Shown: one piece after another, positions 44,097 through 51,714 of the stretch
Numbering within the stretch: position 1 is the first letter of the stretch
How the letters are laid out: each line of letters starts with the position of its first letter
Source of the DNA: an uncultured Psychroserpens sp.
Lineage (GTDB): Bacteria; Bacteroidota; Bacteroidia; Flavobacteriales; Flavobacteriaceae
DNA length: 64,000 nt
Assembly (NCBI GenBank): GCA_947489585.1
Contig: CANLEE010000005.1
Coordinates: 224,723-288,722 of the forward strand
Direction: 5' to 3'
The notes under the pieces: generated by a model
Database searches by the model: none
What the model was told of the DNA's origin: nothing
Seen by the model: only the letters and a program-made list of their open reading frames with translations
Translations under genes and position numbers: made by a program

Positions 44097-44963
44097 TTAC
44101 CCTCTTCTTTTAAAATATCCTAATAGTTTTTTTACATAACTTTCATCTACACGACAATCGATTGTTCCTGAACCCGATTTGGTAAATGTATCTTTATAAT
44201 ATTCTACTTTTTCTCTGTAATATTTACTATAACTAGTTCTCACTGATTTTGATGCCGTATTAACAAGTACTAATTCTCCAGATTCTTCATCTTCCATTTG
44301 CACCATTCCTAAATTTGGAATTGATTCTTCATGCTTATCAAACACTCTAATACCAGTAATATCGTGACGCCCAGCTGCTATTTTTAAATTTTGTTTATAA
44401 TCATCTGCTATGAAGTCACTAAGCACAAAAACAATGGCTTTCTTTTTCATCACATTAGATAAGAACTTGAAAGCTTCGGCGATATTGGTAAGTTTACTCT
44501 TGGGCTTAAACTCAATGAGTTCGCGAATGATACGCAATACATGTGAGCGGCCCTTTTTAGGTGGAATATATAATTCGATGTCATCTGAAAATAAGATAAG
44601 ACCAATTTTATCATTATTCTGTGTTGCTGAAAAAGCTAATGTTGCTGCAATTTCGGTAACGATTTCATTTTTAAATTGCTCCTCGGTTCCAAACAGCTCA
44701 GACCCAGAAATATCAACCATAAGCATCATGGTTAATTCACGTTCTTCTTCAAAAACTTTAATAAAGGGTTCATTATAACGAGCCGTTACATTCCAATCAA
44801 TATTACGTACATCATCACCATATTGATACTGCCTTACTTCAGAAAAAGTCATACCACGACCTTTGAACGTCGAATGGTATTCGCCTCCAAATATATGATC
44901 AGACAAACGGCGTGTCTTTATCTCAATTTTTCGTACTTTTTTTAGTAATTCCTTAGTATCCAT
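44097..44963 (-). CDS. DUF58 domain protein of the Bat operon
   Basis: A 288-residue cytoplasmic protein. The DUF58 signature is VRQYQYGDDVRNIDWNVTAR (about residues 43-62), followed by a VWA-like fold with MLMVDISGSELFG. These proteins accompany MoxR AAA+ ATPases and are thought to be their partners in assembling or activating VWA proteins. It follows moxR with a 95-base gap holding a dispersed repeat, and precedes the 42430 gene by eight bases. Confidence 0.92.
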   Translation of the reverse strand: MDTKELLKKVRKIEIKTRRLSDHIFGGEYHSTFKGRGMTFSEVRQYQYGDDVRNIDWNVTARYNEPFIKVFEEERELTMMLMVDISGSELFGTEEQFKNEIVTEIAATLAFSATQNNDKIGLILFSDDIELYIPPKKGRSHVLRIIRELIEFKPKSKLTNIAEAFKFLSNVMKKKAIVFVLSDFIADDYKQNLKIAAGRHDITGIRVFDKHEESIPNLGMVQMEDEESGELVLVNTASKSVRTSYSKYYREKVEYYKDTFTKSGSGTIDCRVDESYVKKLLGYFKRRG

Positions 44964-44973
44964 TTTTCTAGTT

Positions 44974-45057
44974 TGTCATTCTGCACTTGATGCAGAATCT
45001 ATCAAATTAAATCTGTGATCAGTAATAATGAGATTCCTGTTTTAACAGAAATGACGA
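44974..45057. repeat. GTCAT-type dispersed repeat inside the Bat operon
   Basis: The element runs from GTCATTCTGCACTTGATGCAGAATCT to GAGATTCCTGTTTTAACAGAAATGAC. The ends are inverted (GTCATTCTG / CAGAAATGAC), with two small hairpins, TTCTGCACTTGATGCAGAA and CTGTTTTAACAG. It occupies nearly all the moxR-DUF58 gap and would place a hairpin in the operon mRNA. Confidence 0.6.
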
Positions 45058-45058
45058 T

Positions 45059-46060
45059 TTATGGTACTTCGATTTCGTTTACAATTTTATTGATGATATC
45101 TTCTGAAGTAATATTTTCGGCTTCGGCCTCATAAGTAATTCCAATTCTGTGACGTAATACATCATGAACTATGGCACGAACATCTTCTGGGATTACATAA
45201 CCACGACGCTTAATAAACGCATAACATTTTGCTGCAGTCGCAAGGTTAATACTTCCACGAGGAGATGCTCCAAAAGAAATGAGTGGTTTTAAATTGGCTA
45301 ATCTATATTGTTCTGGGTAACGTGTGGCAAAGATAATATCAAGAATATATTTCTCAATCTTCTCATCCATGTATACTTCTCTAACAACAGCTTGCGCTTT
45401 TAAAATTTGGGCTACAGAAACTACTGGATTCACTTTATCCCAATCTCCTTTAAGGTTTGCTCTCATAATGAGTTGCTCTTCAGCTTGCTTAGGATAATCA
45501 ATAACTGTTTTTAACATGAAACGGTCTACCTGAGCTTCTGGTAATGGATAGGTTCCTTCTTGCTCTACTGGGTTTTGTGTTGCCATTACTAAAAATGGCT
45601 TATCTAAAACAAAGGTTTCATCTCCAATCGTAACTTGTCTTTCTTGCATCGCTTCTAATAAAGCCGATTGCACTTTAGCAGGCGCTCTGTTAATTTCGTC
45701 AGCAAGCACAAAATTTGCAAAGATTGGACCTTTTCTAATTGAAAAATCATTCTCTTTCATATTGTAGATTAATGTTCCTACAACATCAGCGGGTAATAAG
45801 TCTGGAGTAAACTGAATTCTACTAAAGCTTCCATCTACCGCTTGAGACAATGTATTAATTGCTAGTGTTTTTGCTAATCCAGGAACACCTTCTAATAAAA
45901 TATGCCCGCGTCCTAACAATCCAATGAGTAATCGCTCAACCATGTGTTTTTGTCCAACGATGACTTTATTCATTTCCATCATTAACAAATCAACAAAAGC
46001 ACTTTCTTTTTCTATTTTCTCATTGATGCTCTTAATGTCAATTGTACCTGTTTCTTCCAT
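45059..46060 (-). CDS. moxR: MoxR family AAA+ ATPase
   Basis: A 333-residue cytoplasmic AAA+ ATPase. Walker A is GHILLEGVPGLAKT (about residues 51-64), Walker B is FVLADEINRAPAKVQSALLEAMQE, sensor 1 MATQNPVEQEGTYPLPEAQVDRF, and the lid domain follows (SFGASPRGSINLATAAK). First gene of the Bat operon. MoxR proteins act with VWA proteins as chaperone-like systems, and here the DUF58, BatA and BatB partners are encoded downstream. Confidence 0.94.
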   Translation of the reverse strand: MEETGTIDIKSINEKIEKESAFVDLLMMEMNKVIVGQKHMVERLLIGLLGRGHILLEGVPGLAKTLAINTLSQAVDGSFSRIQFTPDLLPADVVGTLIYNMKENDFSIRKGPIFANFVLADEINRAPAKVQSALLEAMQERQVTIGDETFVLDKPFLVMATQNPVEQEGTYPLPEAQVDRFMLKTVIDYPKQAEEQLIMRANLKGDWDKVNPVVSVAQILKAQAVVREVYMDEKIEKYILDIIFATRYPEQYRLANLKPLISFGASPRGSINLATAAKCYAFIKRRGYVIPEDVRAIVHDVLRHRIGITYEAEAENITSEDIINKIVNEIEVP

Positions 46061-46151
46061 TATCTATAAGGTTTTATATGCTATGAATAGCGCTCTTTAA
46101 TTTAGTTACGCAAATTGTTAAATTTTTCGTTGTAATGCTGTTAAGAATTGG

Positions 46152-46188
46152 TTAAAAAAATAAGGGTAATACCAATGGCATTACCCTA
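46152..46188 (-). terminator. Terminator after the DUF4382 lipoprotein genes
   Basis: On the minus strand AGGGTAAT pairs with ATTACCCT around a nine-base loop, and TTATTTTTTT follows. It is 22 bases beyond the stop at 46210, just upstream of moxR. Confidence 0.8.
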
Positions 46189-46209
46189 TATCTATTTATA
46201 AAAGTTATT

Positions 46210-47022
46210 TTATTGCAATTCTATAGTTTCTAGTACTGTCGTTTCACCTACATCAACACTAACAGCTTCGATAACAGTTTCAGTAAATCCAGATTCTGGA
46301 TTAGGCGTCACAGTGACATCATAAGCTCCTGACGGCAAGCCTACTAACACAAAATTTCCGTTTTCATCAGTATACGTAGATACAATATCAGACCCAACTA
46401 AAACACTAACTTGTGTTTGTACATCAGTCGGTGAAATACTTCCACTAATAATTCCTGTCGACACATCTGCCACAGCTCTAATAACTGGTTTCAAAATAAT
46501 ATTTCCTGAGTTTCCTGCTTCAACTATTGACTGACATACATCAAAATCTAACCAAAACGTATATTCAAAATTAGGTTCTAAAGTTTCATTGACTTGAATT
46601 TTAAGTCCAGACTGTTGCGCACTAGGTGTCATTAATGGAAATGTTTCGCCATCAATAACAATACTATTATCATTTCCAAGAATCAAACGTATTTGATTTA
46701 ATGTTCCTGAAGGAATCTCATAATCATCTGCTAATAATACATTAACGCCACCTGTGAGTTCTAATAAATCATATACTCCGGTATTGATAGCTTCTACACT
46801 TTGCCAACCATTATCATCTTCAGATTCATCATTAACTTTAACCATTACGTCTACAACATCTATATACACATGATCATAATCACCAGGATTATCAACTAAC
46901 TTCACCGTTAATTTGGAGGTGCCTTGTGCGCTCGGAGACGTATTTTCATCATCACTACAGCTAAAAATAGTAAGTAAAAATAAGGTCGAAAATAAAAGGG
47001 CTTTAATTTTAATTGAGTTCAT
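46210..47022 (-). CDS. DUF4382 lipoprotein with C-terminal carboxypeptidase-regulatory-like domain
   Basis: A 270-residue lipoprotein (lipobox TIFSC near residue 22). The DUF4382 domain covers about residues 35-190 (KLTVKLVDNPGDYDHVYIDVVDVMVKV, VYDLLELTGGVNVLLADDYEIPSGTLNQIRLILG). A C-terminal beta-sandwich repeat (ISGSISPTDVQTQVSVLVGSDIVSTYTDENGNFVLVGLPSGAYDVTV) resembles the carboxypeptidase regulatory domain. Probably surface exposed. Function unknown. The related shorter gene at 47086 lies 63 bases upstream. Confidence 0.85.
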   Translation of the reverse strand: MNSIKIKALLFSTLFLLTIFSCSDDENTSPSAQGTSKLTVKLVDNPGDYDHVYIDVVDVMVKVNDESEDDNGWQSVEAINTGVYDLLELTGGVNVLLADDYEIPSGTLNQIRLILGNDNSIVIDGETFPLMTPSAQQSGLKIQVNETLEPNFEYTFWLDFDVCQSIVEAGNSGNIILKPVIRAVADVSTGIISGSISPTDVQTQVSVLVGSDIVSTYTDENGNFVLVGLPSGAYDVTVTPNPESGFTETVIEAVSVDVGETTVLETIELQ

Positions 47023-47085
47023 AATTTATTTGATTTGTTCTAAACTATATACGCTCAATCAAACTCTTCAGATGTTTTTAACCTT

Positions 47086-47658
47086 CTAGAAAATATTAAA
47101 AAGTCGCATTAATGTATTCATCTTAGGGTTCAGATTTGCATTTCCTTCTGTAGACATTTCTATAGAATCATCAAGATTAAACTCAATCACAAAATCATAT
47201 AACCTATTAGCTACCAATTGTTTCTCAACAATATTCACAGAGGCATTTTCATATTCAGGAGCCAGATTTAATTCATACTCTATTCCATTTTTTACAACAG
47301 TGTTATGATCTCCTAAAACTAATTTAATATTGTAAATAAACTCTGAAGGTACTTCTTCAAAATCTACTAAAGTCACCACTTGATTTTCTGTAATATCAGA
47401 TAAATCATGTATTCCTGTATTAATTGTGTTTAAGCTTATCCAAGCATTCGGATCATTTTCATCATCCAAAACTCTAAATTGAACGTCTAATATTTCGATA
47501 TTAACTCTACTGAATGTGCTTTGAGTTCCTTGAAGTTTAACTGAAACTAAACTAGTGTTCTCATAAGTTTCTGTATCATATTCTTTAGTACAACTTGTTA
47601 TTAAAAACAAGAATAAAACACTAAATAAAGCGGTTTTGTAAGCGTGTAAATATTTCAT
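47086..47658 (-). CDS. DUF4382-like lipoprotein, short paralogue
   Basis: A 190-residue lipoprotein (lipobox LITSC near residue 23) related to the 46210 protein: VSVKLQGTQSTFSRVNIEILDVQFRV, INTGIHDLSDITENQVVTLVDFEEVPSEFIYNIKLVLG. It lacks the C-terminal sandwich domain. It precedes the longer paralogue on the same strand by 63 bases, most likely a tandem duplication with divergence. Function unknown. Confidence 0.8.
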   Translation of the reverse strand: MKYLHAYKTALFSVLFLFLITSCTKEYDTETYENTSLVSVKLQGTQSTFSRVNIEILDVQFRVLDDENDPNAWISLNTINTGIHDLSDITENQVVTLVDFEEVPSEFIYNIKLVLGDHNTVVKNGIEYELNLAPEYENASVNIVEKQLVANRLYDFVIEFNLDDSIEMSTEGNANLNPKMNTLMRLFNIF

Positions 47659-47761
47659 GATTGGGACATTGAATAATAGCTAAACAATAATACTCCATTC
47701 TTCAATATTTGACTATTTTTATACGTGAATTGCAAAAAAACTATTATAAACTGAAAAAAAA

Positions 47762-48625
47762 GTGAAATATTCTCGATTAATAGCAGGTACAATGACCTGG
47801 GGAGTTTGGGGAAAACAACTCAAGAAAACCGAAACAATTGATTTGATGCATTATTGCATAGATCAAAATATTACGACATTTGACCATGCTGATATTTATG
47901 GCGGCTATACAACCGAAGCAGATTTTGGTAACGCTTTCTCGGAAAGTGGTATTAAAAGAGACCGTATTCAGTTAATTAGCAAATGTGGGATTCAATATGT
48001 AAGTGATAACAGAAAGAATACTGTAAAGCATTACAATTACAGTAAAGATTATATTATTTGGTCTGCAGAAACATCATTAAAACATTTAAAAACAGATTAC
48101 CTCGATTTATTATTATTGCATAGACCAAGTCCGTTAATGCAACCCAATGCAATTGCTGAAGCTGTTTCAGAATTAAAAAAAAGAGGCTTAATCAAGTCTT
48201 TTGGTGTGTCAAACTTTAGCCCTTCTCAAACAGCGTTATTAGCAAAATCTGTCGACATTTCAGTCAATCAAATAGAGTTTTCACTCACACAACATACTGC
48301 AATGCACGACGGTGCGTTAGATTATATGATGATGAATAATATCACACCTATGTCGTGGTCACCATTAGGAAGTGTGTTTAGAGAAGATACTGAGCAAACA
48401 CGACGCATACATAAGCAACTTGGCGAATTACTAGATAAGTATAGCGTTACTGAAGATCAATTGCTATTGGCTTGGATTTTAAAACATCCATCACAAATTC
48501 ATCCCGTTATAGGAACAACAACAAAAAAGCGAATTGCTGATGCGGTAAAAGCTGCTGATATCGATTTAGAATTAGAAGATTGGTTTAAAATTTTAGTGGC
48601 TTGTCAAGGTCATAAAGTCCCATAA
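47762..48625 (+). CDS. Aldo/keto reductase
   Basis: A 287-residue cytoplasmic oxidoreductase of the AKR TIM-barrel family. The catalytic Asp and Tyr are in FDHADIYGGY, the Lys in LISKCG, the His in LLLHRPSPLM; GVSNFSPSQ and the C-terminal WILKHPSQIHPVIGTTTKKRI bind NADPH. It resembles the YdhF-type oxidoreductases. The start is GTG at 47762, with no ATG available nearby in frame that keeps the conserved SRLIAGTMTWG strand. It opens a plus-strand run of three genes. Confidence 0.9.
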   Translation: MKYSRLIAGTMTWGVWGKQLKKTETIDLMHYCIDQNITTFDHADIYGGYTTEADFGNAFSESGIKRDRIQLISKCGIQYVSDNRKNTVKHYNYSKDYIIWSAETSLKHLKTDYLDLLLLHRPSPLMQPNAIAEAVSELKKRGLIKSFGVSNFSPSQTALLAKSVDISVNQIEFSLTQHTAMHDGALDYMMMNNITPMSWSPLGSVFREDTEQTRRIHKQLGELLDKYSVTEDQLLLAWILKHPSQIHPVIGTTTKKRIADAVKAADIDLELEDWFKILVACQGHKVP

Positions 48626-48688
48626 TCTGTAAGAATGTATATGATAAACTGGTTACATAATGAATGGAAAAAATTAGCTTACTATAAT

Positions 48689-49411
48689 ATGAAACCGTCA
48701 ATCATTTGCCTTCTTATTCAAATACTATTAATAACATCATGTACGTCTACAGCACAACAAATTGAAGACAATAGATTTATTAGCTATATTGTAAATTTAA
48801 AGACCCAAACTTTAAAATTTTATTTAAAAAACAGTGAAGGTGTTAATTATGGCAATTTTCAGAATCTAAAAACCTCATTAGAAAACAGCAATCAAAAATT
48901 ATGTTTCGCTATGAATGGAGGCATGTACCTCAAAGATGGTTCGCCTCAAGGTTTGTATATTGAAAAAGGTATTACAAAAACTAAAATTGACACTGTAAAA
49001 AAAGCTTACGGTAACTTTTACTTACAACCAAATGGTGTGTTTTATATTACTAAAAACAATACAGGTGTTGTATGTCGAACTATTGATTTTAAAAGCCATT
49101 CTGATATCATTTATGCAACTCAATCTGGGCCAATGCTTGTTATTGGAGGTGAAATTCATCCAGTTTTTGTCAAAGGATCTAAGAATTTACATATAAGAAA
49201 TGGTGTTGGTGTTTTGCCAAACGGGACACTTTTGTTTGCGATGTCTAAAGACCTCATTAGCTTATATGAGTTTGCTGAATTTTTTAAAAGTCATGGATGT
49301 AAAAACGCGTTGTACCTTGATGGGTTTGTTTCAAAAACTTACCTTCCGAAGAAAAAATGGGAGCAATTAGATGGTGATTTTGGAGTTATAATTGCTGAAA
49401 TAGAAAAATGA
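48689..49411 (+). CDS. Phosphodiester glycosidase family (DUF2233/NAGPA) lipoprotein
   Basis: A 240-residue lipoprotein. The frame is open back to 48635, but the ATG at 48689 begins a type II signal peptide (PSIICLLIQILLITSC), so it is chosen. The family blocks FAMNGGMYLKDGSPQGLYIE and ALYLDGFVSKTYLP are clear, the latter carrying the conserved D-G. NAGPA-family enzymes cleave GlcNAc-1-phosphodiester bonds. A role on envelope or exopolymer substrates is plausible. It overlaps the next gene by four bases. Confidence 0.87.
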   Translation: MKPSIICLLIQILLITSCTSTAQQIEDNRFISYIVNLKTQTLKFYLKNSEGVNYGNFQNLKTSLENSNQKLCFAMNGGMYLKDGSPQGLYIEKGITKTKIDTVKKAYGNFYLQPNGVFYITKNNTGVVCRTIDFKSHSDIIYATQSGPMLVIGGEIHPVFVKGSKNLHIRNGVGVLPNGTLLFAMSKDLISLYEFAEFFKSHGCKNALYLDGFVSKTYLPKKKWEQLDGDFGVIIAEIEK

Positions 49412-50541
49412 TTAATAAACGATTACTTATTAAAAATTTACTCGCTCACAATGATGAGAATAGTTTCTATGATAAAAAACGAAAAGTTGATATCACTCAT
49501 AAAGAAGGAAAAGCAAAATTTCTAAAACACATTTGCGCCCTTTCAAATAGTAACCCTAAAAACAATTCTTATATCGTTATTGGTGTTGAAGATGAAGACA
49601 ATAAAATTATTGGTGTCAACTTTTTTGATGACAGTAAAATTCAAAACCTTATCAATGCCTATCTTTCAAATCCGCCAATTGTACAATATGAAAATATTCC
49701 GTTTCCACATTTATCAGATGATAAGGTCGTTGGATTGGTAACGATTAGACCAATAGACGACATTACATCACTTAGAAAAAACATTTGGAAATACTATGGT
49801 GGTTCTGTGTTTTTCAGAGATGGCAGTATGAGCATGCCTAAGGTTTTTGATATTGAAATTAAGGATGTCAATTCAAAAATTGTAAGTGCTATTGAATCTC
49901 ATGCTCAAAACAATATTGAATATACTTTAGATGGTGTCTTTGATTTCATGAATAAGCGCAAAGATTTTAATCCTCAATACAAAGTTTTTAAAGAATATTT
50001 TGTGCTGTGTTGGTCTGGTCAAGAAAAAATAATAAAGGATGAAACATTTTTCTCCAGAGTTGATATTGAATTAATTAATGAGCAAGTACGCTTGTTTTTT
50101 TCAACACTAGACGAAGTCTCAATTGTTTATGATAATAACTCATTTAAAATTGTAGAATATGTAAGTCTCGGACTTCAAAATGCTTTTAATTATTATAAGT
50201 TAGAAGAGACTATTATTCATTTTGAAGATAATGCGCATTATACGATTGAAACCAACCTCCTTTTTGAACCACCTCAATTTGACAAAAAAGTATTACACCA
50301 CATCTATAATGCTAACAATACTATTTTGGAGAAGTTAAAGAAGGGATATGTTCTTAATAAAAACGAAGAGTTAGATCTTAAAAACCTTCCTGCAACCTAT
50401 CTTATATGCTATCTTAACTCATTTCATGAAGCTATTGACAAGTTAAATGAAGCAAAGCCCTATTTAAAAAAGTACAGTAAATCTATTTACAATTCTTATC
50501 AAGAAGCTACTCGAATTTTACGAAAAGTAAAATACAGTTAA
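49408..50541 (+). CDS. AlbA_2 (Schlafen-like) domain protein
   Basis: A 377-residue soluble protein. The N-terminal AlbA_2 domain (about residues 20-140) shows KVDITHKEGKAKFLKHICAL, then YIVIGVEDEDNKIIGVNF, a nucleic-acid/NTP-associated domain found in transcription regulators and Schlafen proteins. The remaining about 235 residues have no domain I recognise and lack the DNA-binding winged helix usual at the C-terminus. It starts at ATGA overlapping the preceding stop, so it is co-translated with the glycosidase. Its function is unclear; a defence role has no support from context. Confidence 0.78.
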   Translation: MINKRLLIKNLLAHNDENSFYDKKRKVDITHKEGKAKFLKHICALSNSNPKNNSYIVIGVEDEDNKIIGVNFFDDSKIQNLINAYLSNPPIVQYENIPFPHLSDDKVVGLVTIRPIDDITSLRKNIWKYYGGSVFFRDGSMSMPKVFDIEIKDVNSKIVSAIESHAQNNIEYTLDGVFDFMNKRKDFNPQYKVFKEYFVLCWSGQEKIIKDETFFSRVDIELINEQVRLFFSTLDEVSIVYDNNSFKIVEYVSLGLQNAFNYYKLEETIIHFEDNAHYTIETNLLFEPPQFDKKVLHHIYNANNTILEKLKKGYVLNKNEELDLKNLPATYLICYLNSFHEAIDKLNEAKPYLKKYSKSIYNSYQEATRILRKVKYS

Positions 50542-50567
50542 TTAATAACGCTATTAATTAACTGTAT
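50532..50567. other. Perfect 16-bp hairpin at a convergent gene end
   Basis: ATACAGTTAATTAATA and its exact reverse complement flank the loop ACGC. The left arm includes the stop codon of the AlbA_2 gene (50539-50541). No run of T follows immediately, though T-rich sequence starts about 12 bases later. It could be a weak bidirectional terminator or an mRNA 3' stabiliser between the converging genes. Confidence 0.6.
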
Positions 50568-50579
50568 CTATAATTGGTT

Positions 50580-51155
50580 TTAGTTTTTCTCATCCTTCTT
50601 GAATGGGCATACAACAGAATGCGCAATAATATATATATCACCTTCAACATCATCAATTTTATAGTTATCTATTGATGTTCCATCAGGGAAACTATCACTG
50701 TAAGGGTACTGCCCTGGAGCTACTGTAAATTGGCCATTTCTTTTTCTTGGATACTTTTCATTTCCAACGTATAAATGGGTTTCAAAAAAGCCGTAACCTT
50801 CATTAGCAACAAAATCTACTAAAACATAATCTGATTCATAAACAACATATAGCGTTCCTATAAGTTCTCCATTATTAAGGTTACAACCTCCTGCGGCTTG
50901 ATAAATTGGGTAAGAATCGTTGTGATAAGCTGAAATAGGCCCAATAGTCCAACCCCATCTATTAGAGTTTAGATCATCATCATCTAAAAAACACATAGCC
51001 TCATCCTCTTTACCATAAGCAAAGGCTGTCTCACATTCAATTTTTTCATCTTTTACTTCTCGATTTAAACTGTCTTCTGTAATAACTTCATCTTGTTCAC
51101 AAGATGAAAATGAAATAAAGAAAGAGACAACAATTAATTTAAATAATGTTTTCAT
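50580..51155 (-). CDS. Orphan lipoprotein, unknown
   Basis: A 191-residue lipoprotein. The frame opens nine codons earlier (51182), but the ATG at 51155 starts a type II signal peptide (TLFKLIVVSFFISFSSC). The mature part is acidic with several Cys and aromatic residues and includes a DFVANEGYGFFETHLYVGNEKYPR block, similar to segments seen in secreted beta-sandwich proteins. No domain assignment is made. It precedes the long intergenic region with the tandem RNA-like elements. Confidence 0.7.
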   Translation of the reverse strand: MKTLFKLIVVSFFISFSSCEQDEVITEDSLNREVKDEKIECETAFAYGKEDEAMCFLDDDDLNSNRWGWTIGPISAYHNDSYPIYQAAGGCNLNNGELIGTLYVVYESDYVLVDFVANEGYGFFETHLYVGNEKYPRKRNGQFTVAPGQYPYSDSFPDGTSIDNYKIDDVEGDIYIIAHSVVCPFKKDEKN

Positions 51156-51348
51156 AATAATATTTGTATTGATTAATAGCATCTACAAGTTAAGGAAATT
51201 ATAACAAACAAAAAAAAGAAAATGATTTTAAGGAACTGGTAATCTGATGACTAGTGTTTTTTAATCGAAAACTCCCACATGGTTTTCATAATGAATTGGA
51301 CATATTCAAATTAAAAATACAGTTAATCGGAGAAATTGTGTGAAATTT

Positions 51349-51366
51349 ACCGTTCATACCGTTTTT
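51349..51366 (+). promoter_or_regulatory. Putative activator box upstream of RNA element 1
   Basis: ACCGTTCAT is followed directly by ACCGTTTTT, a tandem 9-base direct repeat. The first unit fits the loose 9-bp LytTR-type site pattern (A/T-A/C-A/C-GTT-N-A/G-T/G). It lies about 72 bases before the presumed RNA start. The matching box of copy 2 is at 51564-51581 (ACCATTCAT / ACAGTTTTT). Regulator identity is a guess. Confidence 0.4.
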
Positions 51367-51420
51367 TGTGCTATTTGTAGTATTAATTGTACACGAGTTC
51401 TGTTTTTTACGATTTTTGGC

Positions 51421-51494
51421 TTGCTATTAATCAATTACATATGACCTTATTTCAACGTCGACTTGTCGAAAACGAAATAAGGTTTTTGTTTTTT
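51421..51494 (+). ncRNA. Putative small RNA 1 with intrinsic terminator
   Basis: About 74 bases. The presumed start follows a TACGATTT box (51408-51415). A single-stranded stretch TTGCTATTAATCAATTACAT is shared exactly with copy 2. A hairpin follows: ACCTTATTTC (51444-51453) pairs with GAAATAAGGT (51474-51483), with a symmetric internal loop (AACG/AAAC) and an inner TCGAC/GTCGA stem, and then TTTTGTTTTTT. No reading frame of useful length lies within it. Both flanking genes are on the other strand. Confidence 0.6.
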
Positions 51495-51635
51495 AAAGCA
51501 TTTATCTTCTTCTAAATCCCTTTAACAAAATCTCCTTTTTCAGCAAAGGTGAACCATATAATTACCATTCATACAGTTTTTTTTACCACTTATAGTTTTT
51601 TTTAGAAAGCAAACTTAATTTTTACGATTTTAGCA

Positions 51636-51708
51636 TTGCTATTAATCAATTACATATAACCTTGTTTCAATGTCGCTTGTCGAATGTGAAACAGGGTTTT
51701 TGTTTTTT
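51636..51708 (+). ncRNA. Putative small RNA 2 with intrinsic terminator
   Basis: About 73 bases with the same plan as element 1. Outer stem ACCTTGTTTCA (51659-51669) pairs with TGAAACAGGGT (51687-51697, one G-T pair). The inner TCG/CGA stem closes a CTTGT loop, and TTTTGTTTTTT follows. Relative to copy 1 an A-T pair in the outer stem is G-C here, a compensatory change that argues for selection on RNA structure. It ends six bases before the stop of the convergent DUF1501 gene. Confidence 0.6.
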
Positions 51709-51714
51709 ATAGGA

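Larger units (their letters stand above)
51346..51708 (+). repeat. Two tandem ~148-bp elements filling the 51156-51714 gap
   Basis: The only gene-free stretch above 300 bases. Copy 1 is 51346-51494 and copy 2 is 51561-51708. Three blocks are conserved at fixed positions (offset 215 bases, 214 after one base lost in the hairpin loop): an ACC[G/A]TTCATAC[C/A]GTTTTT box, a TTTTTACGATTTT...TTGCTATTAATCAATTACATAT block, and a hairpin with a T-run. Between the first two blocks about 36 bases are not conserved although their length is. The 5' part of the gap (51156-51340) shows nothing recognisable. Confidence 0.8.

Noticed and set aside
49408..50541. AlbA_2/Schlafen-like gene as part of a defence system
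   Set aside because: It is coupled to a glycosidase-family lipoprotein and no nuclease, toxin, reverse transcriptase or restriction gene is nearby.
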